Positions 16,424 to 24,440 of a stretch of DNA of 64,000 nucleotides are shown piece by piece. The first letter of the stretch is position 1. Each line of letters begins with the position of its first letter. Location: positions 1 to 64,000 of IMG/VR virus record IMGVR_UViG_3300020470_000460. One strand, 5' to 3'. Origin of the DNA: a virus. The notes below the pieces were generated by a model. That model did not search any database, was not told the DNA's origin, and was given only the letters and a program-made list of their open reading frames with translations. Made by a program: the position numbers and the translations under genes.

Positions 16424-16834
16424 TTAAACTCCTTGATTGATAACTTTGTCCCACACATTTGAGAATTGTTCAACAGTGAAATCACCGTCATCATCAAGTT
16501 TTGTGTCAATGTCCAATGCTGCTGCACTTGCGAAGACTGCTTGAATCAAGTTCCAGTCGTCTTGAGTGAGTTGGTTAGATGCCATTTTTGCGTTGAGTTT
16601 GTTTGACTCTTTAATTATAGTCGAAAATGACCCAAATGGTGACCAAGGTGGACAGTTTGGAAATCGTCTTTGGATCTCTGCTTCTATTTGTATAAACAAA
16701 TCCTCCATATCATCGTTGTACAGACTACCTTTAGGGCACAAATTAGCGTCCTGTCTGTCCTCATACGGTTTATACATCCTAGCGATGGATAATACACCTC
16801 TTAAATATTTTAATTGCTTAAGATTGAGGTCCAT
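16424..16834 (-). CDS. Two-part hypothetical protein, 136 aa
   Basis: The N-terminal half (LKQLKYLRGVLSIARMYKPY, then QIEAEIQRRFPN) is basic-helical. The C-terminal half from about residue 84 (MASNQLTQDDWNLIQAVFAS) is acidic and resembles a stand-alone small cyanophage protein, so this may be a fusion of two small modules. An internal Met at the join could also serve as a second start. No known domain. Confidence 0.6.
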   Translation of the reverse strand: MDLNLKQLKYLRGVLSIARMYKPYEDRQDANLCPKGSLYNDDMEDLFIQIEAEIQRRFPNCPPWSPFGSFSTIIKESNKLNAKMASNQLTQDDWNLIQAVFASAAALDIDTKLDDDGDFTVEQFSNVWDKVINQGV

Positions 16835-16997
16835 TCATACTCACATTTCTAATAATAATGACGTTTTGTTCATAATCAGGGATAAACTCTAATTTATCTT
16901 TATGATGCCATAATAACTCTTCATAAAGTGCATTTAACCTGTCCATATCTTCCCATAAATCATTGACATGATCGGGGTGATCTTCTTCATAATTCAT
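16818..16997 (-). CDS. Acidic hypothetical protein, 59 aa
   Basis: The ATG at 16997 opens a 59-codon frame rich in Asp, Glu, Trp and Leu (LWEDMDRLNALYEELLW) that overlaps the next gene by 17 nt. Spacing and composition match its small neighbours. Function unknown. Confidence 0.55.
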   Translation of the reverse strand: MNYEEDHPDHVNDLWEDMDRLNALYEELLWHHKDKLEFIPDYEQNVIIIRNVSMNGPQS

Positions 16998-17002
16998 GTT
17001 AG

Positions 17003-17641
17003 TTATCCAGGTACAATATTTGCACTAAGTGTTATTAACTCATTGCTTGGGTTACTATCATAACCAAACGTTAAATTGCTAGGGAAAGTTATAATATCTC
17101 CTTCTGCCATTTTAAATGTTGCTTCAGTCATATTATACTGTGTTAATTGTTTAGAATTGAGTTGCATTATTGGATAATGATTAGACCCTACATTCTTCCT
17201 CCATTTAATATAACTATGTGCTTCAGGATTGTAGTTAACTAAGTATATACTATGGTACAAACAGTTACTAACTTCGTGAGGTGCATAAATGGCATCCTTA
17301 TTTGATAACTCTAAATATGACTCATTAACTCTTAGATCAGTATTATAGTGCATTGAGTTATCATTATGCTGTGCAATTGCAGTTTTGAAAGCATCAGCAA
17401 CATCAGGCAAATCTGTCAATAGTTTATTAGTTTCACCAATTTGTACCACGTTGTGAGTTATACTTTCACGACCTGATTTCTTCAATATATCTTCATCACC
17501 CATCCAATTTAGGATTTGAGTTTTAAGATCTGTGTGATTACTAAGTGAGAACTTACTGATAGGAGTTGGGAACAAACCATAAGTTTCATTCGTAATCTTA
17601 TCCTCTAAAGTATCACTTAGTGGGTGCTTAGTTTCTGTCAT
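17003..17641 (-). CDS. Degenerate 2OG-Fe(II) oxygenase-like protein
   Basis: The 212-aa protein follows the plan of the phage 2OG-Fe(II) oxygenases in this window: an N-terminal G-L-F-P-T-P-I-S opening, a central beta region, and a late TFPSNL strand. The usual iron and 2OG ligands are gone. The distal His after FPS(N/W)L is replaced (LTFGYD), and the Arg of the final R-I-S-h-S-F-N strand is missing (ELITLSANI). It may be an inactive paralogue, a binding or scaffold protein, or a structural derivative. The next gene upstream (17650-18273) is a canonical relative. Confidence 0.5.
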   Translation of the reverse strand: MTETKHPLSDTLEDKITNETYGLFPTPISKFSLSNHTDLKTQILNWMGDEDILKKSGRESITHNVVQIGETNKLLTDLPDVADAFKTAIAQHNDNSMHYNTDLRVNESYLELSNKDAIYAPHEVSNCLYHSIYLVNYNPEAHSYIKWRKNVGSNHYPIMQLNSKQLTQYNMTEATFKMAEGDIITFPSNLTFGYDSNPSNELITLSANIVPG

Positions 17642-17649
17642 TTTATACG

Positions 17650-18273
17650 TTAATTAATGGGTTGTTCTTTACTATTATACCATGCCCAATCTTTATTATT
17701 AGGGTCTAACATTGAGTTTGTTAATTTAACACCAGTTGGATCAAATGTAGGGAAAACTAATCCCCAACTACAACGATATCCCTCGGTTGGACATTCACCA
17801 CGATGCAAAGTATTGGAATTAAATAATACTAACCGTCCTTCCTTAAATGATATTCTTTCAATATCATTGTTATCATCATCAACAATAACTGTGTCACCTG
17901 AGTTACCATAACCCATGTAAATTACAGTCATATAATTATCATCATCAGAGTCACGATGATTCATTCCGTTCATACTTTCCAGAGGAAATTGTCCGTTATG
18001 TAAACATCTATACGTGTTAGATATATTTAATTCTTTACATATATCGTGCTTAATTGCGTCTATTAAATAAAAAATAAACCAATGTGGAGATTCTTTTAAT
18101 TGCCAATTGTCTTCGATGAGTAACATATTACCCATGAATCGCTTGCCTTTCTTGATAGTATAATCAGAAGTATTATCCCATCTAACTGGCATCATACACA
18201 TGTAATCTCTTACCTGTTGTACCATCCAATCAGGGAAATAATCATCTATAATTTTATACTCACCTGGTTTCAT
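17650..18273 (-). CDS. 2OG-Fe(II) oxygenase (prolyl hydroxylase-like)
   Basis: This 207-aa protein has a clean iron facial triad, H106-x-D108 (NHRDSD) and H157 (SNTLHRGE), with the 2OG-binding Arg at R167 (GYRCSWG). These are spaced as in the P4H-type double-stranded beta helix. Such enzymes use O2 and 2-oxoglutarate to hydroxylate proteins, nucleic acids or small molecules; the substrate here is unknown. It lies 8 nt before the degenerate relative, suggesting tandem duplication followed by decay of one copy. Confidence 0.85.
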   Translation of the reverse strand: MKPGEYKIIDDYFPDWMVQQVRDYMCMMPVRWDNTSDYTIKKGKRFMGNMLLIEDNWQLKESPHWFIFYLIDAIKHDICKELNISNTYRCLHNGQFPLESMNGMNHRDSDDDNYMTVIYMGYGNSGDTVIVDDDNNDIERISFKEGRLVLFNSNTLHRGECPTEGYRCSWGLVFPTFDPTGVKLTNSMLDPNNKDWAWYNSKEQPIN

Positions 18274-18470
18274 TTGTTATAACGTGCTTCACGATCTTTC
18301 TTCGCTTGTGTTGCTTTAGCAATGATATCTTTCAACTCTTCAGTAGCATTTATCCTCTCAGATATTGACTGTTTGAGTTCATCTCCATCCATTTCTAGGT
18401 TTGAATATTTATTAGTTAACTCCTGTAATTTACGCAGTGCACGTGCTGCTTCATCTGCTTCTTGTGTCAT
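18270..18470 (-). CDS. Coiled-coil hypothetical protein, 66 aa
   Basis: Almost all of the 66 residues form predicted helix with heptad spacing (ALRKLQELTNKYSNLEMDG, then a Lys/Glu-rich tail). Overlaps of 4 nt at both ends tie it to neighbouring genes. Possible oligomerisation adaptor; function unknown. Confidence 0.6.
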   Translation of the reverse strand: MTQEADEAARALRKLQELTNKYSNLEMDGDELKQSISERINATEELKDIIAKATQAKKDREARYNK

Positions 18471-18739
18471 AATTGTTTACTAACAAACTCCTTATTTGTG
18501 ATGTTATTTGTTAACAATTCATGGGCATTTTTGAGCAATTCTGCCCTATTAGAATGGTAATTTATGCTATCTTGTAATGCTGTCCTGACACAACTTACAA
18601 ATTCTCCAGGAGTTAGCACTTCAGACTCAACATAATCTACCACTGCATCTCTGATGTGATGTATACATGCGTTGACATCTTGTTGGTGCATCGCTGCTGG
18701 ATGCTCTGTCTCTGTCACATTTATATTAGAATTAGTCAA
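18467..18739 (-). CDS. Hypothetical protein, 90 aa
   Basis: Helical product with a His-rich stretch (PAAMHQQDVNACIHHIRDA) and a small charged C-terminus. It overlaps neighbours by 4 and 8 nt. No recognised family. Confidence 0.55.
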   Translation of the reverse strand: MTNSNINVTETEHPAAMHQQDVNACIHHIRDAVVDYVESEVLTPGEFVSCVRTALQDSINYHSNRAELLKNAHELLTNNITNKEFVSKQL

Positions 18740-18935
18740 TGATCTTATACTCCCAATTGGTATCGTTTTCAGTATTGATCCAGAACCAGAAGTCTGGATT
18801 GTCTAGTGATGACAAGAATAGTTTATCTTGTCTCTTATGCTCCAGTTTGACAATATTCTTAGAGTTAAGATACTGTACATAGGTGAGTTTAGATTGCTCA
18901 CTGATGGGTGTTACCCACACTTTCTGTCTAAGCAT
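18732..18935 (-). CDS. Hypothetical protein, 67 aa
   Basis: Starts immediately after the methyltransferase stop (18936) and is basic in the middle with an aromatic C-terminus (FWFWINTENDTNWEYKIID). No recognised family; its place after the methyltransferase may mean it belongs to the same operon. Confidence 0.55.
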   Translation of the reverse strand: MLRQKVWVTPISEQSKLTYVQYLNSKNIVKLEHKRQDKLFLSSLDNPDFWFWINTENDTNWEYKIID

Positions 18936-19778
18936 TTAATCTGATTGTAGTCTGGTGAGAAGATTGTCTTGATAAGGTTTGACTCTATCAACACACATTT
19001 GATAGTATGTATCATCGATCTCAAAACCAATAAAATTTCTGAGCATTTCTAGGCAAATTTGGGCAGATGTGCCCGACCCCATAAAGGGATCTAACACGAG
19101 GTCACCCTCGTTGCTCCACGTATGTATGTGACCACGTGCTAACTCTTCAGGCATGGTAGCAGGGTGTTTGTATGCAGTCTTACTAGACTGTCCAAACCCA
19201 CCACTATTCTTTATCCTCCAGATGTTAGTGCGTACGCCCCACTCTTTGATCTCTTTACTCTTCTTACCAGGATCCTTGATTGATCCATCCTTCGCTCTAG
19301 TCTGTGCATTGCCCCATGACTGGTGACCTGCCCACTTATTCTTCTTATCACACAATAGATTGATAGTCTTAGGTTTACCCTTAGATAGTATGAAACAATA
19401 CTCAAACTGTTGAGTATATCTCACACTCTTCGGACCAGATGCAAATGCAGTGCCAGTCTTCTCATATATCATTGTATCATGTAATCTTAAACCCAAGTCC
19501 ATGAAATGTAATGCTTGTCTGAATGATGACCCAGACTCACTACCATTTATGGTAGCATCATTTACATTCCACATGATAACACCACCTGGTTTTAACACCC
19601 TATTCAGTTGTGCTGCAACTGCATAGAATGTATTCTGATCCCATTTACTGCTATCATTATATGTCCTTAAGTCATCATAAGGTGGAGAGGTGACCACTAG
19701 GTCAACACTCTCCTGATCCATCTTCTCCATACCTGCTATGCAGTTGAGATGATATGTTTTATTGATTGGTAGGGACAT
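18936..19778 (-). CDS. DNA methyltransferase (N4-cytosine or N6-adenine, beta class)
   Basis: From the Met at 19778 this gives 280 aa. The catalytic motif IV is TSPPY at residues 30-34, and the S-adenosylmethionine motif DPFMGSGTS comes late, at about 230-238: the beta-class order. SPPY, rather than DPPY, is typical of N4-cytosine enzymes, but N6-adenine cannot be excluded. The predicted nuclease at 19759-20397 ends within the methyltransferase start (20 nt overlap), like many restriction-modification gene pairs. A longer start at 19826 is possible but would push it further into the neighbour. Recognition sequence unknown. Confidence 0.88.
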   Translation of the reverse strand: MSLPINKTYHLNCIAGMEKMDQESVDLVVTSPPYDDLRTYNDSSKWDQNTFYAVAAQLNRVLKPGGVIMWNVNDATINGSESGSSFRQALHFMDLGLRLHDTMIYEKTGTAFASGPKSVRYTQQFEYCFILSKGKPKTINLLCDKKNKWAGHQSWGNAQTRAKDGSIKDPGKKSKEIKEWGVRTNIWRIKNSGGFGQSSKTAYKHPATMPEELARGHIHTWSNEGDLVLDPFMGSGTSAQICLEMLRNFIGFEIDDTYYQMCVDRVKPYQDNLLTRLQSD

Positions 19779-20397
19779 ATGTAGGGTATAAGAATTTCTT
19801 TGCTGGTCTTGTGCTACCAAATACACATGTCACAATATGTGCATCATGCTTTGATATCTCAAGAGTAGAGAATCCATTATTATTCTTTACTTCACCAGTC
19901 TTCTTGTCTTTCTTCTGATCATCTCTCCATCTTGTGATAAGAGGTAGAGTCCTCTGTGATAAATCAACTACACTTGCATGTATTTGATCAAACCCATTGT
20001 TGTCATTATACACTAATTTTGTGCAGAAAACAAGGTCAACCTTAGTTTTACTGTGATTGTTACCAGTTGCAAACGCATGAGGTGACTTGGTACCGAGAGA
20101 TAGTTTATTCTCTACCTTCTGCTTCTCTACGATACAATCATAACCAATGCCCTCCTCTTCAATGTAATCCACACCTAGTTCTTTAGCAACTCTACCTAGT
20201 TGGACATTGAAGATAGGTGCAACATACTTAGTCCTATCAACAGTTTGTTGAAACCATTCTCCTAAGTGTGCAAACTCTCCATCACCTGCAATTTCAACAC
20301 ATTTAGCAATCCTCTCTGATGTGCGAGTGAGAGCAAGTGGAATGATTTGTTTGAGATCAGCAGCGATGTCGTCGTGCGATGGGGGACGTAATTTCAT
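19759..20397 (-). CDS. Predicted restriction-endonuclease-like protein, PD-(D/E)xK fold suspected
   Basis: This 212-aa protein overlaps the start of the adjacent DNA methyltransferase by 20 nt. Near residues 85-98 it shows a hydrophobic strand with Asp87 (IGYDCIVEK), then E96-N-K98 on the next strand. That arrangement fits the D...ExK metal site of PD-(D/E)xK nucleases, and a further strand follows (VDLVFCTKLVY). Length is typical of type II restriction enzymes. No specific restriction family is recognisable by eye, so the nuclease call is inferred from motif and context. Alternative: a methyltransferase accessory or unrelated protein. Confidence 0.5.
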   Translation of the reverse strand: MKLRPPSHDDIAADLKQIIPLALTRTSERIAKCVEIAGDGEFAHLGEWFQQTVDRTKYVAPIFNVQLGRVAKELGVDYIEEEGIGYDCIVEKQKVENKLSLGTKSPHAFATGNNHSKTKVDLVFCTKLVYNDNNGFDQIHASVVDLSQRTLPLITRWRDDQKKDKKTGEVKNNNGFSTLEISKHDAHIVTCVFGSTRPAKKFLYPTYVPTNQ

Positions 20398-20428
20398 CGT
20401 TTTTAAAATTCTATAGTACTATTATACA

Positions 20429-21382
20429 TCAATCAGAGTCATCTGTATCAGCAGTGCCACCACTTTGTAAACTGGCATACAGTCCCAATCTCTTCTCTAT
20501 TAAATTAGAATAGTCCTTGTGTAACTCACATCCTAGGTAGTATCTACCCAACTCCTTTGCTACCATTGCAGTGGTACCACTGCCCATAAAGGGATCTAAT
20601 ACTATATCACCCCTCTCACTACCTGCTCTAATACATGGTACAATGAGGTCTCTAGGGAATGTAGCAAAGTGTGATCCCTTGTATGGTTTATTAGTTACCG
20701 ACCATACACTTCTCTTATTCTTAGTAGGGTATGATTTACTAAGACCAGAGTGAGGTGTGAGTCCTGTCCCTTTATTGTGATACTTACCTTTTGTCCTGTC
20801 CCTCGTGCCCCAATCCCTAGCAGGTTCTTTAATAGCGTCATTGTTATAATAATATTTCTTGCTTTTACTCAATAAAAATATATACTCGTGTGACTTTGTG
20901 CACCTATCCTTCACACTCTCAGGCATTGGATTAGGTTTATGCCATATTATATCCTGTCTTAAATACCATCCATCAGCACGTAATGCAAATGCTAACATCC
21001 AAGGTATACCAATTAAATCTTTTTCTTTGAGTCCTTCGAGTCTATTTCCTCTACGAGGACACACATCTGGTAGGTCTTGTCTAGTATTTGAGACTGTCTG
21101 TTTTGCCAGTCCTTGTCCCCTTCCAGGTCTGTAATTATAGTAACTATCGCCAATATTAACCCAACAAGTTCCATCATCTGTGAGCACATTTCGCACCTCC
21201 CTGAATACCTTTACCAAGTTATCTATGTATTCTTCAGGAGTTTGCTCCTGACCTATTTGATCTTTCTCACCACCATAGTCCCTAAGACCATAATAAGGCG
21301 GTGACGTTACACACATCCTCGCCTTATCGATAAATGCTGATAATGTCTCACGACAATCACCATACAATATGGTATCCTTCAT
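20429..21382 (-). CDS. Second DNA methyltransferase (beta class)
   Basis: The 317-aa protein has TSPPYYGLRDYG (motif IV at 26-30) near the N-terminus and LDPFMGSGTTA (motif I, ~262-272) late, the beta-class order again. Early GDCRETL and mid HKPNPMPESV blocks match a frequent phage/bacterial family of site-specific methyltransferases. It could protect phage DNA against host restriction or belong with the neighbouring nuclease. The C-terminus overlaps the next gene by 4 nt. Substrate base and site unknown; it need not share specificity with the first enzyme. Confidence 0.9.
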   Translation of the reverse strand: MKDTILYGDCRETLSAFIDKARMCVTSPPYYGLRDYGGEKDQIGQEQTPEEYIDNLVKVFREVRNVLTDDGTCWVNIGDSYYNYRPGRGQGLAKQTVSNTRQDLPDVCPRRGNRLEGLKEKDLIGIPWMLAFALRADGWYLRQDIIWHKPNPMPESVKDRCTKSHEYIFLLSKSKKYYYNNDAIKEPARDWGTRDRTKGKYHNKGTGLTPHSGLSKSYPTKNKRSVWSVTNKPYKGSHFATFPRDLIVPCIRAGSERGDIVLDPFMGSGTTAMVAKELGRYYLGCELHKDYSNLIEKRLGLYASLQSGGTADTDDSD

Positions 21383-21690
21383 TTATTTTTATTAGTTATA
21401 TCATATTCTATCACAATTTTCTGTGACTGTCTACCCACACTGTTAAGAGTACTATATTCTTTCCACTCACCTTTGAGTAGTCTCTCCATCAAGTTTTTAT
21501 CTAACCCACATAGATTAGTACAATTATCAACAGATTTGCGAACAGATTCTAATCCATCAGGATATACTTGTACCTTAAATCCATGTTTATCTAATTCATT
21601 ACCATCCTCATCATATTTCTTACCATCACCACCTGCCTCTAAGTGTGCAAGATCTTGCTTCTCAGATGGATTAGTATAACTATGTGTCAT
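21379..21690 (-). CDS. Hypothetical protein, 103 aa
   Basis: Acidic protein with a Gly/Asp-rich N-terminal part (AGGDGKKYDEDGNELD), a Cys pair (NCTNLCGLDK), and a KIVIEYDITNKNK end. It is coupled to both neighbours by 4-nt ATGA-type overlaps. Unknown function; possibly part of the DNA-modification operon. Confidence 0.55.
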   Translation of the reverse strand: MTHSYTNPSEKQDLAHLEAGGDGKKYDEDGNELDKHGFKVQVYPDGLESVRKSVDNCTNLCGLDKNLMERLLKGEWKEYSTLNSVGRQSQKIVIEYDITNKNK

Positions 21691-21854
21691 TTATCTTTAC
21701 TCCTATTGATTAAAGATATAAACTTATCATTAGCAAATGTCCCACCCAGACACACATCTATCTCATCACCATCTTTCCAATTCTCAGTACCATCCTTCTT
21801 AGTGTGTGCTAGTGCTACTGTTAGATCATCGATGATCTTTTGAGTTATCTTCAT
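21687..21854 (-). CDS. Hypothetical protein, 55 aa
   Basis: The ATG at 21854 opens a 55-codon frame bridging purC (4 nt overlap) and the 103-aa gene (ATGA overlap). A helical start (MKITQKIIDDLTVALAHTKK) is followed by an acidic middle. The double coupling makes it a likely real gene; function unknown. Confidence 0.6.
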   Translation of the reverse strand: MKITQKIIDDLTVALAHTKKDGTENWKDGDEIDVCLGGTFANDKFISLINRSKDK

Positions 21855-22549
21855 GATAATAGTTCATTTAAAATATAATTATATGCCTTCACTATATCAC
21901 CTTGTCCCTTCCTAAACAAATCCTTATCAAATGCCTTACCTTCTTTCCAGAGTCGCATTCCATCAGGTGATAGTTCATCAGCAACGAGTATATTCTGTCT
22001 AGAATCATAACCAAACTCCAATTTAAAATCAACAAGTGTGAGACCTATATCTTTAAAGGTCTGTATTAGTATAGCATTAATATTACGTGCTAATGACTTG
22101 AGTACAGGTAGATTAGTACCAATATTAGTAAACTTCATTAATGCTATACGATCCTCTGTTAATAGTGGATCATCCTTAGCATCATCCTTAAGATAGAATT
22201 CAACTAATGGTGCATCAAATACTGTACCCTCTTCAATAGTAGTTTGTCTAACAATACTACCTGCTGCTATATTTCTAACTACAACTTCAATTGGTATAAT
22301 ATCTACTCTTCTACATGCCATTGCTGTTTTAGTTGGCATATTAACATAGTGAGTGGCAATGCCATTCAATTCAAGTAATTGAAATAAGCACTCAGATATC
22401 TTAGCACATACCTCACCTTTACCCTCTGGAAAATCTACCAGTCTACCATTACCAGCAGTAACCTTGTCCTCATATTGTATGAGTACTGTCTCAGTATCAT
22501 CAGTAGAGTATACTGTCTTAACCTTACCTCTTAACTCTTCAATATTCAT
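21851..22549 (-). CDS. purC: SAICAR synthetase
   Basis: The 232-aa protein matches PurC, which joins aspartate to carboxyaminoimidazole ribotide using ATP in purine synthesis. Both family signatures are visible: IPIEVVVRNIAAGS at 85-98 and LVDFKLEFG in the second half. Nucleotide-binding residues such as the K-T-V-Y opening (residues 11-14) also fit. Length equals bacterial PurC (~235 aa). Cyanophages often carry purine-synthesis genes, which may raise nucleotide supply during infection. It overlaps both neighbours by 4 nt. Confidence 0.95.
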   Translation of the reverse strand: MNIEELRGKVKTVYSTDDTETVLIQYEDKVTAGNGRLVDFPEGKGEVCAKISECLFQLLELNGIATHYVNMPTKTAMACRRVDIIPIEVVVRNIAAGSIVRQTTIEEGTVFDAPLVEFYLKDDAKDDPLLTEDRIALMKFTNIGTNLPVLKSLARNINAILIQTFKDIGLTLVDFKLEFGYDSRQNILVADELSPDGMRLWKEGKAFDKDLFRKGQGDIVKAYNYILNELLS

Positions 22550-22875
22550 GATGTAATGTCCTTGGGTAGATCTTCATTGCCTGGATGTTCTTTAATAACA
22601 CCCTTGTAATTCTTTTTATTATAGAAGTGCTCATCTTCAATATACATATCATCCCACTCATCAGGATATACTAGCACATTTGTCTGTGCTACACCATGCA
22701 ATGTGTCTTTCTTCTCCCATTCATGTGTGGTAACAGTAATATACTGATCACTTATGAAATTAATAACACCCTCATCTCCATCCTTTAACCTAACCTTCAT
22801 ACCTTTCTTCAATGATTTAAGAATGTTTCTTATCTCCAAAGGAATTGCCTCCGCTAAGAATATAGGAATGGTCAT
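22546..22875 (-). CDS. Conserved cyanophage hypothetical protein, 109 aa
   Basis: Residues ~20-45 look like a small beta-barrel start (KKGMKVRLKDGDEGVINFIS) with a VLVYPDEWDDMYIED segment later, a pattern I recall in a common cyanophage protein of unknown role. It lies between purC and an oxygenase with 4 nt overlaps. Confidence 0.65.
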   Translation of the reverse strand: MTIPIFLAEAIPLEIRNILKSLKKGMKVRLKDGDEGVINFISDQYITVTTHEWEKKDTLHGVAQTNVLVYPDEWDDMYIEDEHFYNKKNYKGVIKEHPGNEDLPKDITS

Positions 22876-23495
22876 AGTTTTAATTGATGGTCATATCCGA
22901 GACCATACTCACCTCTTAATATGTAATTGAATGCCATAGAATACCTCTCGTCATTACTATTATTAATATTAATAGAATGTGTTAGATGTGATGGGAAGCA
23001 TATTATCATACCATCCTGCGGTGTGATCCTTGATACCCTCATATTATATGTGTTGTATTCCTTAACCTCTGGATATAGAGTAGTAGTACACCACGTAGGG
23101 TAAGTAGCAGGGACATAAAATGATATATCACCACTATTATATGGTATCTGAAAATACATAACACCACTGAATTGTGCGTTGTTATGTGAATGACCGTGCC
23201 CACTATCACCAGGATTATGTTTATTAATCCATGATGTTGTGTGCTCTAATTGATGTTTAGTCTCGTCTACTTGTAACACATCGTAGACATATTTTGATAC
23301 ATGATACTCAACTGTTGCCCTTATTTCTGGTTGTGATACCAACCACTGAGTTTCACTCATCCAACCATTACTATATCCTCCATTGTCATGTTTACAAGGA
23401 GTATTAATAACCTGCTGAATCATTGCATCAGTCAGATCTATTTTATTAATATATAATGGATTGGAAAATAAAGGAACTATCTGAGGATCTCTCAT
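22872..23495 (-). CDS. 2OG-Fe(II) oxygenase (PF13759-like)
   Basis: The 207-aa protein shows the phage 2OG-Fe(II) pattern: HGHSHNN followed by FSGVMYF (first metal His at 102/104), then ICFPSHLTHSI (H173) and ERYSMAFNY (Arg184 for 2-oxoglutarate). The N-terminal VPLFSNPLY opening is also typical. Predicted activity is hydroxylation of an unknown substrate. It is one of five related genes between 22.9 and 26.5 kb. A lone Asn after the HxH leaves slight doubt about the third ligand. Confidence 0.85.
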   Translation of the reverse strand: MRDPQIVPLFSNPLYINKIDLTDAMIQQVINTPCKHDNGGYSNGWMSETQWLVSQPEIRATVEYHVSKYVYDVLQVDETKHQLEHTTSWINKHNPGDSGHGHSHNNAQFSGVMYFQIPYNSGDISFYVPATYPTWCTTTLYPEVKEYNTYNMRVSRITPQDGMIICFPSHLTHSININNSNDERYSMAFNYILRGEYGLGYDHQLKL

Positions 23496-23496
23496 A

Positions 23497-23733
23497 TCAA
23501 ATATGTTTCATGTGCAAAGTATCAATAATTGATTCAATCAGTCCCCTATCATTCTCTGGAACATTTCCATAATGCTCGCAAGCATCTTTTTGATAGAAGA
23601 ATAGTGCCTTCTTTAATAACTCTTTCTGATCGTGATTAAGAATGGCAGTTTTGAGTGACATGTACATTTGTGACCCCTTCCCCATTAGGTCTTGTGCAGA
23701 ACTATTTATTAGTGTATCTAGTTTCTTGGTCAT
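23497..23733 (-). CDS. Hypothetical protein, 78 aa
   Basis: Helical protein (TLINSSAQDLMGKGSQMYMS, then KKALFFYQKDACEHYGN) inserted between two oxygenase genes. It overlaps the upstream gene by 4 nt. A partner or small cofactor protein for the oxygenases is possible; nothing in the sequence shows it. Confidence 0.55.
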   Translation of the reverse strand: MTKKLDTLINSSAQDLMGKGSQMYMSLKTAILNHDQKELLKKALFFYQKDACEHYGNVPENDRGLIESIIDTLHMKHI

Positions 23734-24440
23734 GTCAACAGTAATTTCTCGATTGTCTTGGAATCGAAACCAACGACTCCCATATCATTAGGTGGTGCAA
23801 TACCACGTTTGTTATCCATCTCAGCACTGGTGAATAAACTTTGTCTCTTTTTTGGTTCCATGTACTTAAAGGACATGATATATCTATTTATCGGATACCT
23901 ATTGGTTGGTGGTCTACCTGAATGGGGTACTCTCCCATCAAATACTACTATTCTACCAGGTATAGGTGACACAATACGTTGTGCTTCTAACCTATGGTCA
24001 TAGAATACAGTCTCACCACCAAAGTTAGGATTCCATTCAGGGTTAAGATATAATACTACTGTCTTATTATCCTCTACCCAATATGGTGCGTCTACATGCA
24101 CACCAGGTGTATCACCTGCCTTAAGCACATTAATATATGCACTGTATAACCAGTCACGAGGGGGCATTTTTGGGCAAATTGCTTCCAAATATTCCAGACA
24201 TTCTAGGTATAGTGGATCCTCACTCGCATCTAGTCCTGAATTTTGAAAGTAAGTAGGATCACTAACTGGTGTGAAATTATATAATTGATGTGTCCAATAT
24301 GTATTCTCTAATTGTACCTCTGGTCTTGCTGGAGTTGGTGGATCATCTGTCCGTGTGAACATATAAGGTAAGAACATTACCTTATCAAATAATTCTTGTG
24401 ATGCTAGTTTAGTATCAAATACTTCAATTGGAAAGTTCAT
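23730..24440 (-). CDS. 2OG-Fe(II) oxygenase
   Basis: This 236-aa protein has H115-x-D117 (GVHVDAPYW), then H173 in DGRVPHSGRPP and a nearby Arg (R181 or R186), a complete prolyl-hydroxylase-type site. The C-terminal 40 residues (KKRQSLFTSAEMDN onward) form an extra tail. The N-terminus differs from PF13759 members, so this is a separate subfamily. The C-terminus overlaps the 78-aa gene and the start overlaps the JmjC gene by 17 nt. Confidence 0.87.
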   Translation of the reverse strand: MNFPIEVFDTKLASQELFDKVMFLPYMFTRTDDPPTPARPEVQLENTYWTHQLYNFTPVSDPTYFQNSGLDASEDPLYLECLEYLEAICPKMPPRDWLYSAYINVLKAGDTPGVHVDAPYWVEDNKTVVLYLNPEWNPNFGGETVFYDHRLEAQRIVSPIPGRIVVFDGRVPHSGRPPTNRYPINRYIMSFKYMEPKKRQSLFTSAEMDNKRGIAPPNDMGVVGFDSKTIEKLLLT

